Counted from the first letter of the stretch, positions 9,397 through 18,329 are shown. The stretch: DNA of 64,000 nt from Chryseobacterium sp. PMSZPI (GCF_002835665.1 NZ_PIZV01000036.1:1-64000), one strand, 5' to 3'. Notes: a model not told the origin generated them from the sequence alone. Numbers and translations are program-made.

Positions 9397-10064
9397 ATGT
9401 CAGCCAACATTTCTTCCAAAACTTTTGATTTTTTAAAAAAATTAAATAAAAATAATAACCGTGACTGGTTTAATGAAAATAAAAATCTGTACACAGAATC
9501 TCAGCAAAATGTTGTTTCATTTTTAGATGAACTGATTAAAGAGATGTCCGGTTTTGATGAAGAATTGGCTAAACTAGACAGTAAAAAAGCCCTTTTCAGA
9601 ATTTACAGAGATACCCGCTTTTCAAAAGATAAATCTCCTTATAAAACCAATTTTGGAGCTTCTTTAGGAATGGGAAAAGGAAATCAAAAGGGAGGTTATT
9701 ATCTTCACATGGAGCCCGGAAATCTTTTCTGGCAGGTGGAATTTACATGCCCGAATCGTCTGTTTTAAAAGAAGTACGAAAAGAAGTTTCATTGTATGGA
9801 GATGAGTTTCTCAAAATTTTAAACCATAAAGATTTTAAAAAACATTTCCCGGAATTAGACCTGGATGACAAACTAAAAAAAGTCCCTCAAGGTTTCGAAA
9901 AAGATGATCCTATGGCAGAATATTTAAAACTAAAGAATTTCATAGTATTGTATCATTTGAAAGACGAAGAGGTTTTAGATAAAAATGCAGTGAAGAATAT
10001 GACCAAGGTGTTTAAGTTGATGAAACCTTTCAATGACTTTCTTAATGCTCCTTTTTTAGATTAA
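9397..10064 (+). pseudogene. DUF2461 (TIGR02453-type) protein, split by a one-base frameshift
   Basis: The first frame (9397-9768) starts MSANISSKTFDFLKKLNKNNNRDWF and carries the family signatures RIYRDTRFSKDKSPYKTNFGA and GGYYLHMEPGN. It then runs into unrelated residues and stops. The second frame resumes with the expected AGGIYMPES and runs to 10064, ending PFNDFLNAPFLD. The break is at 9724-9733, where CTTTTC reads as if one T were lost from a five-T run; adding one T restores a single protein of about 222 aa. It may be a real inactivating deletion or a homopolymer sequencing error. Family function is unknown. Confidence 0.85.
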
Positions 10065-10074
10065 TTTTTTTTTT

Positions 10075-10200
10075 TACCACAAAAGATTAAACACTTAAGT
10101 TTTTAAGTTAAAAAGGTTACGTTGAAAAGAAAACTTAAGTCTTAAAAAATCAGAGATTTTTATAAATCTGCGAAATCTGTTTGATCAGCAAGCCCAAAAA
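10075..10200. repeat. Interspersed intergenic repeat, ACTTAAG type (copy 1)
   Basis: Starts ACCACAAAAG, continues with CACTTAAGTTTTTAAGTTAAA, then GGTTACGTTGAAAAGAAAAC and TTAAGTCTTA. A second copy with the same order of blocks lies at about 37050-37145. No ORF. Beyond it, to the promoter at 10347, I see nothing further. Confidence 0.6.
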
Positions 10201-10346
10201 CAGCCATACATATCTACACACCCTATAGCTAATCATTTTCATAGTTGATAAGAAATATATCTTTTATAAAAACACCCACAAACTTAATGACTGATTTTCA
10301 ATTTATTATATTTAACATTTTTTAAGATAAGTTTTACATTTTTCCT

Positions 10347-10354
10347 TATCTTTG
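10347..10354 (+). promoter_or_regulatory. -7 promoter box before FkbM gene
   Basis: Perfect TAnnTTTG (TATCTTTG). It covers the TTG codon at 10352 that could be read as a longer start of the next gene, so translation must begin downstream, at ATG 10376. Confidence 0.7.
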
Positions 10355-10375
10355 CTGTTCGTCAAAAAGCAAAGG

Positions 10376-11170
10376 ATGTCTTTATACCAAAAAATTGCAG
10401 AAAAACTACAATATATAAGTCCGAGATTTTACAAAAAAAGATATTTTAAGACCTTAAACAATCTTAATAAAGATAATTTTTCGGAGCGGAATGTAGAACC
10501 GGAACTGGTATGGATCAAGGAATACCTTCCTAAAAAAGCTGTAATACTGGACATTGGTGCCAATGTCGGAACATTTCTTTATCAATTGGAAAATACATTG
10601 GATCATGAGCATATTTATGCTTTTGAGCCTAATAAAAAGTTATACCGCCGATTGAAAAGATTGTTCCCAAGAATGAGAATATTTCCTTTAGCTCTTTCTG
10701 ACGAAAATATGACAGCCGAATTCAAAGTTCCTGTCATCAACGGAAAAACGGTGGCTTCCCGCGGTACCTTAAATACCTCTTACAAAGAAAAAGGCGAAGA
10801 GAAAAGCTACACTGAAAAAGTAAAGGTGATTAAGCTAGATGATTGGGCAGCAATAGAACATTTCAACAGGATTGACTTCATCAAAATAGATGTTGAAGGA
10901 AATGAAATAAAAACGCTTTCAGGTGCTAAGGCAACTATCCGACAATTCCGTCCGACTTTAATGGTCGAAATGGAACAAAGACACCACCAAACACCAATAT
11001 GGAATGACATTTCTGAAGTAAAAAGTTGGGGATATGAAGTACAGTATCTTAACAGGAACACTTTTACTTTGGAAACTCTTACAGAAGACATTCTATCACA
11101 CAATACAAACGACGAAAAAAATAAAACTCAGTACATCAACAATATTATTTTTATACCTAAAAAACATTAA
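10376..11170 (+). CDS. FkbM-family SAM-dependent methyltransferase
   Basis: 264 aa from ATG 10376 (MSLYQKIAEKL). The glycine motif VILDIGANVGTFLYQLE is the SAM-binding loop. IYAFEPNKKLYRRL, RIDFIKIDVEGNE and FRPTLMVEMEQRH are the other conserved FkbM blocks. FkbM enzymes O-methylate sugars or polyketides. Here the gene is 9 bp upstream of a polysaccharide flippase, which suggests capping or decoration of a surface glycan. The longer TTG start is rejected because it lies in the promoter box. Confidence 0.9.
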   Translation: MSLYQKIAEKLQYISPRFYKKRYFKTLNNLNKDNFSERNVEPELVWIKEYLPKKAVILDIGANVGTFLYQLENTLDHEHIYAFEPNKKLYRRLKRLFPRMRIFPLALSDENMTAEFKVPVINGKTVASRGTLNTSYKEKGEEKSYTEKVKVIKLDDWAAIEHFNRIDFIKIDVEGNEIKTLSGAKATIRQFRPTLMVEMEQRHHQTPIWNDISEVKSWGYEVQYLNRNTFTLETLTEDILSHNTNDEKNKTQYINNIIFIPKKH

Positions 11171-11179
11171 AAACAACTT

Positions 11180-12658
11180 ATGAGTGTAGTAGCGAGACAA
11201 GGCTTCAAATATTCCATTATTGGCTATATTGGTTTTTTGCTGGGCACAGTTTCCGCAATATTCATCTTCCCGAATGATTTTGAATTTTATGGAAAACTTC
11301 GCTATATTCTTCCTACTGCTGAAATGTTGGTTCCTTTTGTTGTGCTGGGAATCTCCTATTCCAATGTAAAGTTTTTTCACATGGTGGAAAAAGACGGCAA
11401 AAAACAGAATATGCTATCATTGTCATTGCTCACTGTTTTTATCAATTTTCTCATTTTCACCTTAGTATTTTTTATACTGCCGTTTTTTTATCCGAAATTT
11501 AAACACTCGGAAGCATGGAAGATCAAAGAAATGATTCTTCCATTAATTTTAATCCTCTCATTCTGTGCTATTTTCAACAAATACACTTCAAATTATAAAA
11601 GGATTGTTGTTTCCAATATTTTTGACAATCTGTTTCCGAAAATAGCTAACCTGGGAGCTTTTTGTTTGTTTTATTATTTTGCATTATCACAGAAAATTGC
11701 ATTTGCCTTCTTCTTCGGAATATTTGCATTAATGCTCTTCGGGTATATTTATTATACAAACAAATTAGAGAAGATTCACTTTGATTTTAATACGGATTAT
11801 TTCAAAAAGGATGATCTGTGGAAAAGATTTTTCAACTATAGTTTTTTTGGGTTTTTAGGAACTTTCGGGAATTACCTGGCAATTAACAGTTTTATGATTG
11901 GAGAATTTATGGGTATGGAAGAAGTAGGAATTTACTCTGTTCTATATGCCCTGATTTCACTGATTTCAATTCCTCAGTTGGGGCTGTTCAATATCTCTGC
12001 TCCTATCATTAATAAAACTCTTGCTGATGGGGATATGGAGGAACTCGATAGATTTCACAAAAAAACTTCATTAACGCTATACTTTCTAGGAGCTATATTA
12101 TTTTCATGCATTATGGTAGGGTTTCCGTATCTGACGCAATTCATGCCGAAAAATGGGACTATGCTTAGAGAATACGAACCTGTAGTATGGATTTGGGGAT
12201 CCGCAGTTTTAATAGATCTGGCCACCGGTTTCAATGGTAATATTATTTCGCTTTCAAAATATTACCGATTTAATATTCTGGTAATGCTTTTATTAGCCGG
12301 TTTAACCATCGGACTGAATTATTATTTTATAAAAAATACAGATTTGAAACTAATCGGAATTGCTTTATCTACCGCCATTTCGCTAACTATCTATAATATT
12401 GTTAAAATCATATTCAATTACATTGTATTTAAAGTTTCGCCTTTAAGTATTGAAATGATTTTTGTCTCCATTATTTGCACCCTGGCTATCACAGTAGCGA
12501 TTGTTCTCCCTAATTTCAACAGCAACATTATCAATCTAATATACAAACCTTCTGTAGTGCTTATATTGATATATATCGGAAATTATTTTACAAAGATATT
12601 CCCGATAGAAGATTATTTAAATATGAGATTTATTAAAAGTATTTTTAAGTTTAAATAA
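11180..12658 (+). CDS. Polysaccharide flippase, Wzx/MATE-like
   Basis: 492 aa with about 14 hydrophobic segments and very few soluble stretches. The start MSVVARQGFKYSIIGYIGFLLG resembles the first helix of Bacteroidota oligosaccharide flippases (VxRQGxKxSIxxYxG), which turn lipid-linked repeat units across the inner membrane. It follows the FkbM gene by 9 bp, so the two are very probably one transcript. It ends in a basic tail (RFIKSIFKFK). The substrate glycan cannot be told from the sequence. Confidence 0.88.
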   Translation: MSVVARQGFKYSIIGYIGFLLGTVSAIFIFPNDFEFYGKLRYILPTAEMLVPFVVLGISYSNVKFFHMVEKDGKKQNMLSLSLLTVFINFLIFTLVFFILPFFYPKFKHSEAWKIKEMILPLILILSFCAIFNKYTSNYKRIVVSNIFDNLFPKIANLGAFCLFYYFALSQKIAFAFFFGIFALMLFGYIYYTNKLEKIHFDFNTDYFKKDDLWKRFFNYSFFGFLGTFGNYLAINSFMIGEFMGMEEVGIYSVLYALISLISIPQLGLFNISAPIINKTLADGDMEELDRFHKKTSLTLYFLGAILFSCIMVGFPYLTQFMPKNGTMLREYEPVVWIWGSAVLIDLATGFNGNIISLSKYYRFNILVMLLLAGLTIGLNYYFIKNTDLKLIGIALSTAISLTIYNIVKIIFNYIVFKVSPLSIEMIFVSIICTLAITVAIVLPNFNSNIINLIYKPSVVLILIYIGNYFTKIFPIEDYLNMRFIKSIFKFK

Positions 12659-12708
12659 CAAAAAATGCTACATTAGCAAAAATTATATGTAATAATACAG
12701 GGATCATT

Positions 12709-13404
12709 ATGGCTCAGAAACTGCGACAAAATACAGACCATAATAAACATCCTAAGCAGGATTTTCAAGTGGAGCGTCTCGCTTTTTTCAGTGATGCTGT
12801 TTTCGCTATTGCCATTACACTTCTTATCATAGAATTCAAAATTCCTCATGTCACAAAAGAAAGTTCTTTTGATGATGTTTGGAAACAACTGGTTGATCTT
12901 AAATATAATCTATTTGCCCTTTTATTAAGTTTTTTCCTGATCGTAACCTATTGGATGAGACATCATTTTTTATTTAAACATATTCACAACTATAATAAAA
13001 AAATTGTTGTTGCCAATATGATAATGTTGTTACCCATCATTTTTTTCCCCTTCACCACTGCTTTTTTTGCTGAAAGTGTAGATAATAAAAATGTTGTCAT
13101 ATTAGCCTTTAGATTCTTTTTAGCAAATCATATTCTCGCAGGACTTAGTATTTACATACTTTATTGGCTAGCCATCGTAAAGCACAAAGAATATTCTTTT
13201 GAAATGAGTATACCGGAAAGGAAAAAATTTACATCAGGTCTGTTATTCACAACAATTACTTTTTCTATTATATTTTCAGTAACATTTTTGACAGACAATG
13301 TTCAGGCTATCCTATGGGTTTTTCTTGCGTGTGGAATATCAAAAACAATATTTGATAAGTTTGTAAAAAGAAACACAACAAAAAACAATGTAAATATTAT
13401 TTAA
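12709..13404 (+). CDS. TMEM175-family (DUF1211) channel protein
   Basis: 231 aa. The family hallmark is RLAFFSDAVFAIAITLL near residue 25 (the R...FSD motif of helix 1 that lines the pore). About six membrane segments follow, and a WMRHHFLF stretch lies after helix 3. Bacterial TMEM175 proteins are potassium-permeable channels with one six-helix unit, matching this length. The gene follows the flippase by 50 bp on the same strand. Its stop overlaps the end of the convergent glycosyltransferase gene by 8 bp (13397-13404), so there is no room for a separate terminator. Confidence 0.88.
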   Translation: MAQKLRQNTDHNKHPKQDFQVERLAFFSDAVFAIAITLLIIEFKIPHVTKESSFDDVWKQLVDLKYNLFALLLSFFLIVTYWMRHHFLFKHIHNYNKKIVVANMIMLLPIIFFPFTTAFFAESVDNKNVVILAFRFFLANHILAGLSIYILYWLAIVKHKEYSFEMSIPERKKFTSGLLFTTITFSIIFSVTFLTDNVQAILWVFLACGISKTIFDKFVKRNTTKNNVNII

Positions 13405-14440
13405 GAAGATTATTTAAAGTATTTTCCAAATTGTGCAAAATTTCTTCTCTGCTGTATTTTTTCTTGAAATCAAAGCGGGTATTTTTAAGCGCTTCGAACT
13501 GCTCGATGATATTTTCTTTTTCAGAAATAATAAAATCAAGTTGTGAAGGATAATTCTTAGGAAAAACTGCTAATTTCCCATAAACAATAGCATCTCCCAG
13601 GTTACCTGTCATTTTGGTAAGTCCGTAAATTTCTTTTAAACTGAAGAATTCTGTTTTCTGTTGGATTGGGCACCAAAGAACGTCTGCCTTTTGCATCCAT
13701 CTTTCAAAATCTTCAGAGGAAACTCTCTCGGAAAAGTAAGTAATATGAATATTTTCGGGTAGTTTTTCGGATAATTTTTTCAATTGATTTAACTCATTAT
13801 CTTTCGCTTTTCCCAAGAATACAAATTCGTAATTCTTATTTGTGTTTATATTCTGAATGGTTTTAAAAATATAATGGTAATCCCTACGCTTCTGTGAAAC
13901 ACCACCAGGAATCACAATGGTTATATCTTTATTTTCAGTTTTGATAAAATCTCTTGTGTAAAACAGAGGTAAAAATTGATATTCCCCCGAAAGTAAAGCC
14001 TCATCCAACACCAAAAGAGATTTTGATTTCCGGTAAACCCTGGAAGAATACAGCAAACCTTCTTTCCACCATAATTTTAGCCTGTACATCACATCTCCTT
14101 TGAAAACGCTCTTTATCAAATCGGATTTTGAGGCTTTTGCAAAGTTCAGATTATGGGTAATAATTGCAGTATTGTATTGTTGAGTAATGACTAAAAAAGT
14201 ATTGAAAAAACGATGAACTGTTCCGATAATAATTAAATCATACTCTTTCTCCTTAAGTTGATCCAAAATCATAGAACTGTCGGATAAAAATACAGTTTCA
14301 TCATTCTGATAGATCTGATCTTTAATTTTTTTTGAAAAATAATAATCTACGGCAAAATCTCCGGACCCTTTCATAATATCCATGAAGGCCTGTGCTATCT
14401 CAGCATGAGTATCTATTTCTATATAGGCAATTTTTTTCAC
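13397..14440 (-). CDS. Glycosyltransferase (GT-B type, family uncertain)
   Basis: 347 aa if translation starts at GTG 14440 (VKKIAYIEIDTHAEIAQAF). An in-frame ATG at 14521 would add 27 residues encoded by an interspersed hairpin repeat, so it is rejected. Two Rossmann-like halves are suggested: IAYIEIDTHAEIA and DLIIIGTVHRF at the N-terminus, ITIVIPGGVSQKRRDYHYI and YEFVFLGKAK at the start of the second half. VLWCPIQQKTEFFSLKEIYGLTKMTGN resembles the donor-site loop of family-4-like transferases. It lies 108 bp downstream of a GT2 gene on the same strand, which supports a glycan-assembly role. The acceptor is unknown. Confidence 0.7.
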   Translation of the reverse strand: MKKIAYIEIDTHAEIAQAFMDIMKGSGDFAVDYYFSKKIKDQIYQNDETVFLSDSSMILDQLKEKEYDLIIIGTVHRFFNTFLVITQQYNTAIITHNLNFAKASKSDLIKSVFKGDVMYRLKLWWKEGLLYSSRVYRKSKSLLVLDEALLSGEYQFLPLFYTRDFIKTENKDITIVIPGGVSQKRRDYHYIFKTIQNINTNKNYEFVFLGKAKDNELNQLKKLSEKLPENIHITYFSERVSSEDFERWMQKADVLWCPIQQKTEFFSLKEIYGLTKMTGNLGDAIVYGKLAVFPKNYPSQLDFIISEKENIIEQFEALKNTRFDFKKKYSREEILHNLENTLNNLLK

Positions 14441-14466
14441 TGAATCCGAACGCTTGTTTTTATGGG

Positions 14467-14531
14467 TTTTGGCTAAAGCCAATGGATATTTTATTTTTTT
14501 ATTAAATGGGCTAAAGCCCATTTCTATTGAT
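14467..14531. repeat. GGGCTAAAGCCC hairpin repeat (copy 1)
   Basis: TTTTGGCTAAAGCC, an AT spacer, then ATTAAATGGGCTAAAGCCCA and TTTCTATTGA. The same arrangement recurs at 35394-35454 beside prmA. ATGGGCTAAAGCCCAT is a self-complementary hairpin. It lies between two glycosyltransferase genes and causes the false N-terminal extension of one. Confidence 0.75.
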
Positions 14532-14548
14532 GTTTACTTGGATTTACA

Positions 14549-15403
14549 TCACATTTTCAGCCATTTCTTCTTCAACATCGTCCAGCGTTGATTGTTAACA
14601 ATTTTTTGTTCTTCTTTTGTAATCTTCAATTCTAATTTCTTAGATCTGCAATTTTCATAAGCTGAAATAATATCAAAGAAAAATGAGATTGATTTACTTT
14701 TCATAGCTTCTTTGGAAGAGGCAATATAAGCCAGAAATCTGTTTAATCCTAAAAAATAGAAATAACGTCCATAATAATCAGCCGGCCTTATAGTATAATC
14801 AGCACCTTTCACCTTAATAAGCTTTACATGCAGTTTGGGAAGAACCACTTCTTTCCAGCCCAAATGTTCTAACAATATGGCATCTATATTATCCCAACCT
14901 AATGTCTCTCTCAACCCACCAATTTGGATAAAGCATTCTTTTCTATAGGCTTTCATGGGACCTCTTACGTGATGTTTATTGGAATTTCCTTCATATACCC
15001 AACTTCCGTCTTTTTCTACATATAGTAATCCGCCTACCAATCCATATGTCGGATTATTAACGAAAGCATTTTCTATGGTTTGTAAATAATTTTCAGAGAG
15101 GATAATATCCGCATCAAACTTACAAATGACGTCAAAATCATTTAAAGATTGTGCTTGCAGGCCATTTTTAAAAGCATGAACGACCTTAGAGCCAGGTTGG
15201 TGTTCTGATTTTTGAAGATTTATCGTTTCAAAACGAAAATCCTGTTGTGTATACTTTCGGATCACTTCCGCAGTATTATCTGTGGAACCGTCGTTCACGA
15301 CAACCACTTTAAAAGCTTTATGGCTTTGCTGCTGTAAAGAATCCAGAGTGAACGAGAGATTGTTTTCTTCGTTGTGCGCAGGAATTATGATTAAAAACCT
15401 CAC
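14549..15403 (-). CDS. Glycosyltransferase family 2
   Basis: 284 aa. The N-terminal GT-A fold is plain: FLIIIPAHNEENNLSFTLDSL, VVVVNDGSTDNTAEVI, and the metal-binding DxD as CKFDADIIL. The acceptor-side block GGLRETLGWDNIDAILLEHLGW stands where GT2 enzymes have their ED/QxxRW region. There is no membrane segment, so it is a cytoplasmic or peripheral enzyme. It probably works with the neighbouring glycosyltransferase and the flippase on the opposite strand in making a surface polysaccharide or glycolipid. Confidence 0.9.
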   Translation of the reverse strand: MRFLIIIPAHNEENNLSFTLDSLQQQSHKAFKVVVVNDGSTDNTAEVIRKYTQQDFRFETINLQKSEHQPGSKVVHAFKNGLQAQSLNDFDVICKFDADIILSENYLQTIENAFVNNPTYGLVGGLLYVEKDGSWVYEGNSNKHHVRGPMKAYRKECFIQIGGLRETLGWDNIDAILLEHLGWKEVVLPKLHVKLIKVKGADYTIRPADYYGRYFYFLGLNRFLAYIASSKEAMKSKSISFFFDIISAYENCRSKKLELKITKEEQKIVNNQRWTMLKKKWLKM

Positions 15404-15429
15404 GTATTATGATATAAATGATGAATAAA

Positions 15430-15586
15430 AAGAGGCTGTCTCAAAAGTCAAATAATTTGGCTTTTGTCATTGGCTACGTCGAATCTTCGATTTCTGATGA
15501 AGGAAGAATCTCTTTGACAACCAATTACATGAGATTCTTCACTGCATTTCATTTCGTTCAGAATGACACTTTTGAGATGGCCTCTT
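15430..15586. repeat. 157-bp MITE-like element with terminal inverted repeats
   Basis: The left end AAGAGGCTGTCTCAAAAGTC (15430-15449) is the inverted complement, with small changes, of the right end at 15565-15586 (starting GACACTTTTGAGATGG). A second, perfect 10-bp stem is nested inside: GAAGAATCTC (15503-15512) with GAGATTCTTC (15531-15540). The 71-residue frame across it is not a gene. It sits between the GT2 start and the aspA stop and could also act as a terminator. Confidence 0.75.
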
Positions 15587-15594
15587 ATTTTTTA

Positions 15595-16995
15595 TTATTT
15601 GTTATGCGGTTTCAGCATGTTTTTCGGATCTAGAATTTCATCCAGCTTTTCCTGAGAAAGAATTCTTTTCTCTAAAACAAGATTATAAACACTTTTTCCG
15701 GTTTCCAATGCTTCTTTAGCAATTTGTGTAGACTGTTTGTATCCAATATAAGGATTCAGTGCAGTTACAATACCAATGCTATGTTTCACCATATTCAGGC
15801 AAACTTCTTTGTTGGCAGTAATTCCTATTACACATTTATCATGAAGAGTATCCATCGCATTGCAAAGGAAATTGATATTTTCCATAATGGCATGAGAAAG
15901 TACCGGCTCCATTACGTTAAGCTGTAATTGCCCTGCCTCTGCTGCAAAAGTTACGGTTAAATCATTTCCAATAACTTTGAAGCAAACCTGATTTACTACC
16001 TCTGGAATTACAGGATTTACTTTACCCGGCATGATAGAAGATCCCGGTTGCATTGGCGGCAGATTGATTTCGAAAAGTCCGGCTCTTGGTCCTGAAGAAA
16101 GCAATCTTAAATCATTACAGATTTTTGACAATTTCACGGCAAGACGTTTCATTGCCGAAGAATAGATAACATAAGAACCTGTATCCGGTGTTGCTTCCAC
16201 TAAATCCGGTGCAGAAATGATTGGAAAACCTGTAATCTGAGCTAAGTTTTTCGCACAAAGCGTTGCATAACCTACCGGAGCATTTAACCCTGTACCGATA
16301 GCTGTTGCCCCCATATTCACCTCTACAAAAAGATTGGCATTGTTATTCAATTTAGAAATATCTTCTTCTAAAGTAGCAGCGAAAGCCTCAAACTCCTGCC
16401 CTAAAGTCATCGGAACTGCATCCTGAAGCTGTGTACGTCCCATTTTTATCACATCCTGGAACTCCTTCCCTTTTGCACGGAAAGCCGCTATAATTCTCTC
16501 AAGTCTTTCTACCAAACCAACATTCATTTGCAATAATCCCATTTTAATTGCAGTTGGATAAGCGTCGTTGGTTGATTGAGAAAGATTGATATGATCATTA
16601 GGTGAACAGAATTCATACTCGCCTTTATTTTTGCCTAGTTTTTCCAGGACAATGTTAGCAATCACTTCATTCGCATTCATATTGATAGAAGTACCTGCCC
16701 CACCTTGAATCATGTCTACCGGAAACTGTTCATGGTATTTACCTTCTACAATTTCATCACACGCTTCTGCTATTTTGAAATACAGGTTTTCATCAAGAAG
16801 CCCCAATTCATAGTTGGTTTTTGCAGCAGCTTTTTTTACAAAAGCCAAGCCTTTAATAAAATCCGGGTAAGAAGACAAAAGTTGTCCTGAAATCTTGAAA
16901 TTGTTGATAGCTCGTTGTGTCTGAACCCCATAATAAGCATCCATTGGTACATTCAGTTCGCCCAATAGATCACTTTCTTTTCTGAAATTTTCCAT
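15595..16995 (-). CDS. aspA: Aspartate ammonia-lyase
   Basis: 466 aa, the usual aspartase length. It converts L-aspartate to fumarate and ammonia. The superfamily signature GSSIMPGKVNPV is present, preceded by QGGAGTSINMNANEVIAN and SPNDHINLSQSTNDAYPTA, as in aspartases and class II fumarases. The start MENFRKESDLLGELNVPMDAYYG and the GATAIGTGLNAP block favour aspartase over fumarase. Single gene, cytoplasmic, homotetramer in known members. No clear TAnnTTTG box was found upstream; a near-match (TATCTTTA) lies about 30 bp before the start. Confidence 0.9.
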   Translation of the reverse strand: MENFRKESDLLGELNVPMDAYYGVQTQRAINNFKISGQLLSSYPDFIKGLAFVKKAAAKTNYELGLLDENLYFKIAEACDEIVEGKYHEQFPVDMIQGGAGTSINMNANEVIANIVLEKLGKNKGEYEFCSPNDHINLSQSTNDAYPTAIKMGLLQMNVGLVERLERIIAAFRAKGKEFQDVIKMGRTQLQDAVPMTLGQEFEAFAATLEEDISKLNNNANLFVEVNMGATAIGTGLNAPVGYATLCAKNLAQITGFPIISAPDLVEATPDTGSYVIYSSAMKRLAVKLSKICNDLRLLSSGPRAGLFEINLPPMQPGSSIMPGKVNPVIPEVVNQVCFKVIGNDLTVTFAAEAGQLQLNVMEPVLSHAIMENINFLCNAMDTLHDKCVIGITANKEVCLNMVKHSIGIVTALNPYIGYKQSTQIAKEALETGKSVYNLVLEKRILSQEKLDEILDPKNMLKPHNK

Positions 16996-17033
16996 TACAG
17001 ATATTTTACTGTTTTTGATGGTTTAAAGATAGC

Positions 17034-17058
17034 AAAAACGCATCGTTTAGATGCGTTT
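17034..17058 (-). terminator. Terminator after amidase gene
   Basis: ACGCATC (17038-17044) pairs with GATGCGT (17050-17056) around a 5-nt loop, with A/T runs on both sides. It lies just past the amidase stop at 17068 and could also isolate it from the aspA promoter. Confidence 0.75.
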
Positions 17059-17067
17059 TAATTTGAA

Positions 17068-18093
17068 TTATTTTACCGGATATTTTTGATTTAAAGCCTG
17101 CAGGATTGCCCAGGTCTCAGCATCCATAATCCCGTCATAATTTTGAGGACGGAAATGATACTGGAAAGCCTCAATGGTTTTCTTGGTCGCATCATCCCAT
17201 TTTCCACTAGGCTCTATTCCGTACCCGAACTTTTGCAATGCAGTCTGAATAAGGAATACGAACGAAGAATCATTATATCTTGTTGTGAAATCCGCTTGTG
17301 CTATATTGAAAAAGTTTTGCTTCGTCATCTCATCATACCACATTCCCAATTGATACTCATCATAAAGCTTTTTCCACGGAAACATCGGTCCCGGATCCTG
17401 CTTTCTTGTAGGGGCAATATCTGCATGGGCAAGAACATTGGTTGCCGGAATCTGATATCTTGTAGCGATATCTTTTGCCAAAGCTGCAACTTTTTTTATT
17501 TGTTCATCACTGAACGGAGCAAATATTCTTTTACCTGTTCCATCAGTAGAATATCCCGCATTTACAATTTCAATCCCTATGGAAGTATCATTAAGATTTT
17601 TATCATTTCTCCATGAACTTACCCCGGCATGGTAAGAACGTTTGTTCTCATCTACAAGTTGATAAATTTCGTTATCTCCGATATTATTAACTAAATAGTG
17701 AGCACTTACCGCTTGTTGAGTAAGAACCGTGATCGATTTATCATCCGGAATAGCTGTATAATGTAATATTAAATAACGCTGTCTGAAGTTCTGAGCAACA
17801 GCAGGAAAATAAGTTTTCACTACTTTATAACCAGCCGGCTTTGCAGATACAATAGAACCATAGCTTACTGTATTATCATTTTTTGTAGGATCTGCTATAT
17901 TCGTAGTAAAAAAGTCTACTCCATGATCAGATATTACTTTTGGCTTTGGAGCTTCCGGAGTCGGAGTTTTAGCTACAGGTTTCGGCTGTACTACGGGTGT
18001 TTTCGGTTTGTAAGTATTTTTTTTCACATTTTGTTGGGAAGTACATGAAAAAACGATAGTGCTTAATCCGATGATATATAATGTCTTACGCAT
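17068..18093 (-). CDS. N-acetylmuramoyl-L-alanine amidase lipoprotein
   Basis: 341 aa from ATG 18093 (MRKTLYIIGLSTIVFSCTSQ), a lipoprotein signal with cysteine at residue 17. A proline/lysine-rich linker follows (residues 25-50). The amidase_2 domain spans about 115-260 with zinc-ligand style motifs: RYLILHYTAIPD, SAHYLV, SWHGVSSWRN-like (YHAGVSSWRN), IGIEIVNAG and LAHADIAPTRKQDPGPMFPW. The C-terminus (FGYGIEPSGKWDDATKKTIEAFQ) is a peptidoglycan-binding domain. It cleaves the MurNAc-L-Ala bond in the periplasm, anchored to a membrane. An upstream extension of 37 residues is rejected because the -7 box at 18123-18130 lies inside it. Confidence 0.92.
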   Translation of the reverse strand: MRKTLYIIGLSTIVFSCTSQQNVKKNTYKPKTPVVQPKPVAKTPTPEAPKPKVISDHGVDFFTTNIADPTKNDNTVSYGSIVSAKPAGYKVVKTYFPAVAQNFRQRYLILHYTAIPDDKSITVLTQQAVSAHYLVNNIGDNEIYQLVDENKRSYHAGVSSWRNDKNLNDTSIGIEIVNAGYSTDGTGKRIFAPFSDEQIKKVAALAKDIATRYQIPATNVLAHADIAPTRKQDPGPMFPWKKLYDEYQLGMWYDEMTKQNFFNIAQADFTTRYNDSSFVFLIQTALQKFGYGIEPSGKWDDATKKTIEAFQYHFRPQNYDGIMDAETWAILQALNQKYPVK

Positions 18094-18122
18094 CAGTTTG
18101 GTTTTTGAATGATTTATTACCT

Positions 18123-18130
18123 CAAAAATA
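18123..18130 (-). promoter_or_regulatory. -7 promoter box of amidase gene
   Basis: TATTTTTG on the minus strand, 29 bp before ATG 18093. It fixes that start codon over the longer frame. Confidence 0.65.
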
Positions 18131-18152
18131 CACAAATTTTTCTTGAATTTTA

Positions 18153-18184
18153 TTTGGTAAATAAAGAAATCTGTTCTATATTTG
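18153..18184 (+). promoter_or_regulatory. Promoter of tRNA-Ser/Pro/Arg cluster
   Basis: TTTG at 18153-18156 and TATATTTG at 18177-18184, separated by 20 bp: the full Bacteroidota -33/-7 arrangement. It precedes tRNA-Ser by 44 bp and is back to back with the amidase promoter. Confidence 0.8.
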
Positions 18185-18228
18185 CACTCGCAATAACGGA
18201 ACAACGATCATTAAAAAATAAACAAAAA

Positions 18229-18313
18229 GGAGGGTTGCCGGAGTGGTTAACGGAGCAGTTTGCTAAACTGTCGACGCGAAAGTGTCGCAAGGGTTCGAAT
18301 CCCTTACCCTCCG
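18229..18313 (+). tRNA. tRNA-Ser (GCT anticodon)
   Basis: 85 nt, class II tRNA. Acceptor GGAGGGT pairs with ACCCTCC (18306-18312), G discriminator. The anticodon loop is TTGCTAA with anticodon GCT. A long variable arm (GTCGACGCGAAAGTGTCGC) is followed by GGTTCGAATCC in the T arm. Confidence 0.95.
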
Positions 18314-18329
18314 CTCTCTTATATATTCT

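Noticed and set aside
10352..10375. TTG start for the FkbM gene
   Set aside because: Falls in the perfect -7 box TATCTTTG; ATG 10376 gives the family N-terminus.
14441..14521. ATG start of the glycosyltransferase
   Set aside because: The extra 27 residues are encoded by the GGGCTAAAGCCC repeat that also occurs at 35.4 kb.
15418..15633. 71-aa frame between GT2 and aspA
   Set aside because: It spans the 157-bp inverted-repeat element; the residues come from repeat sequence.
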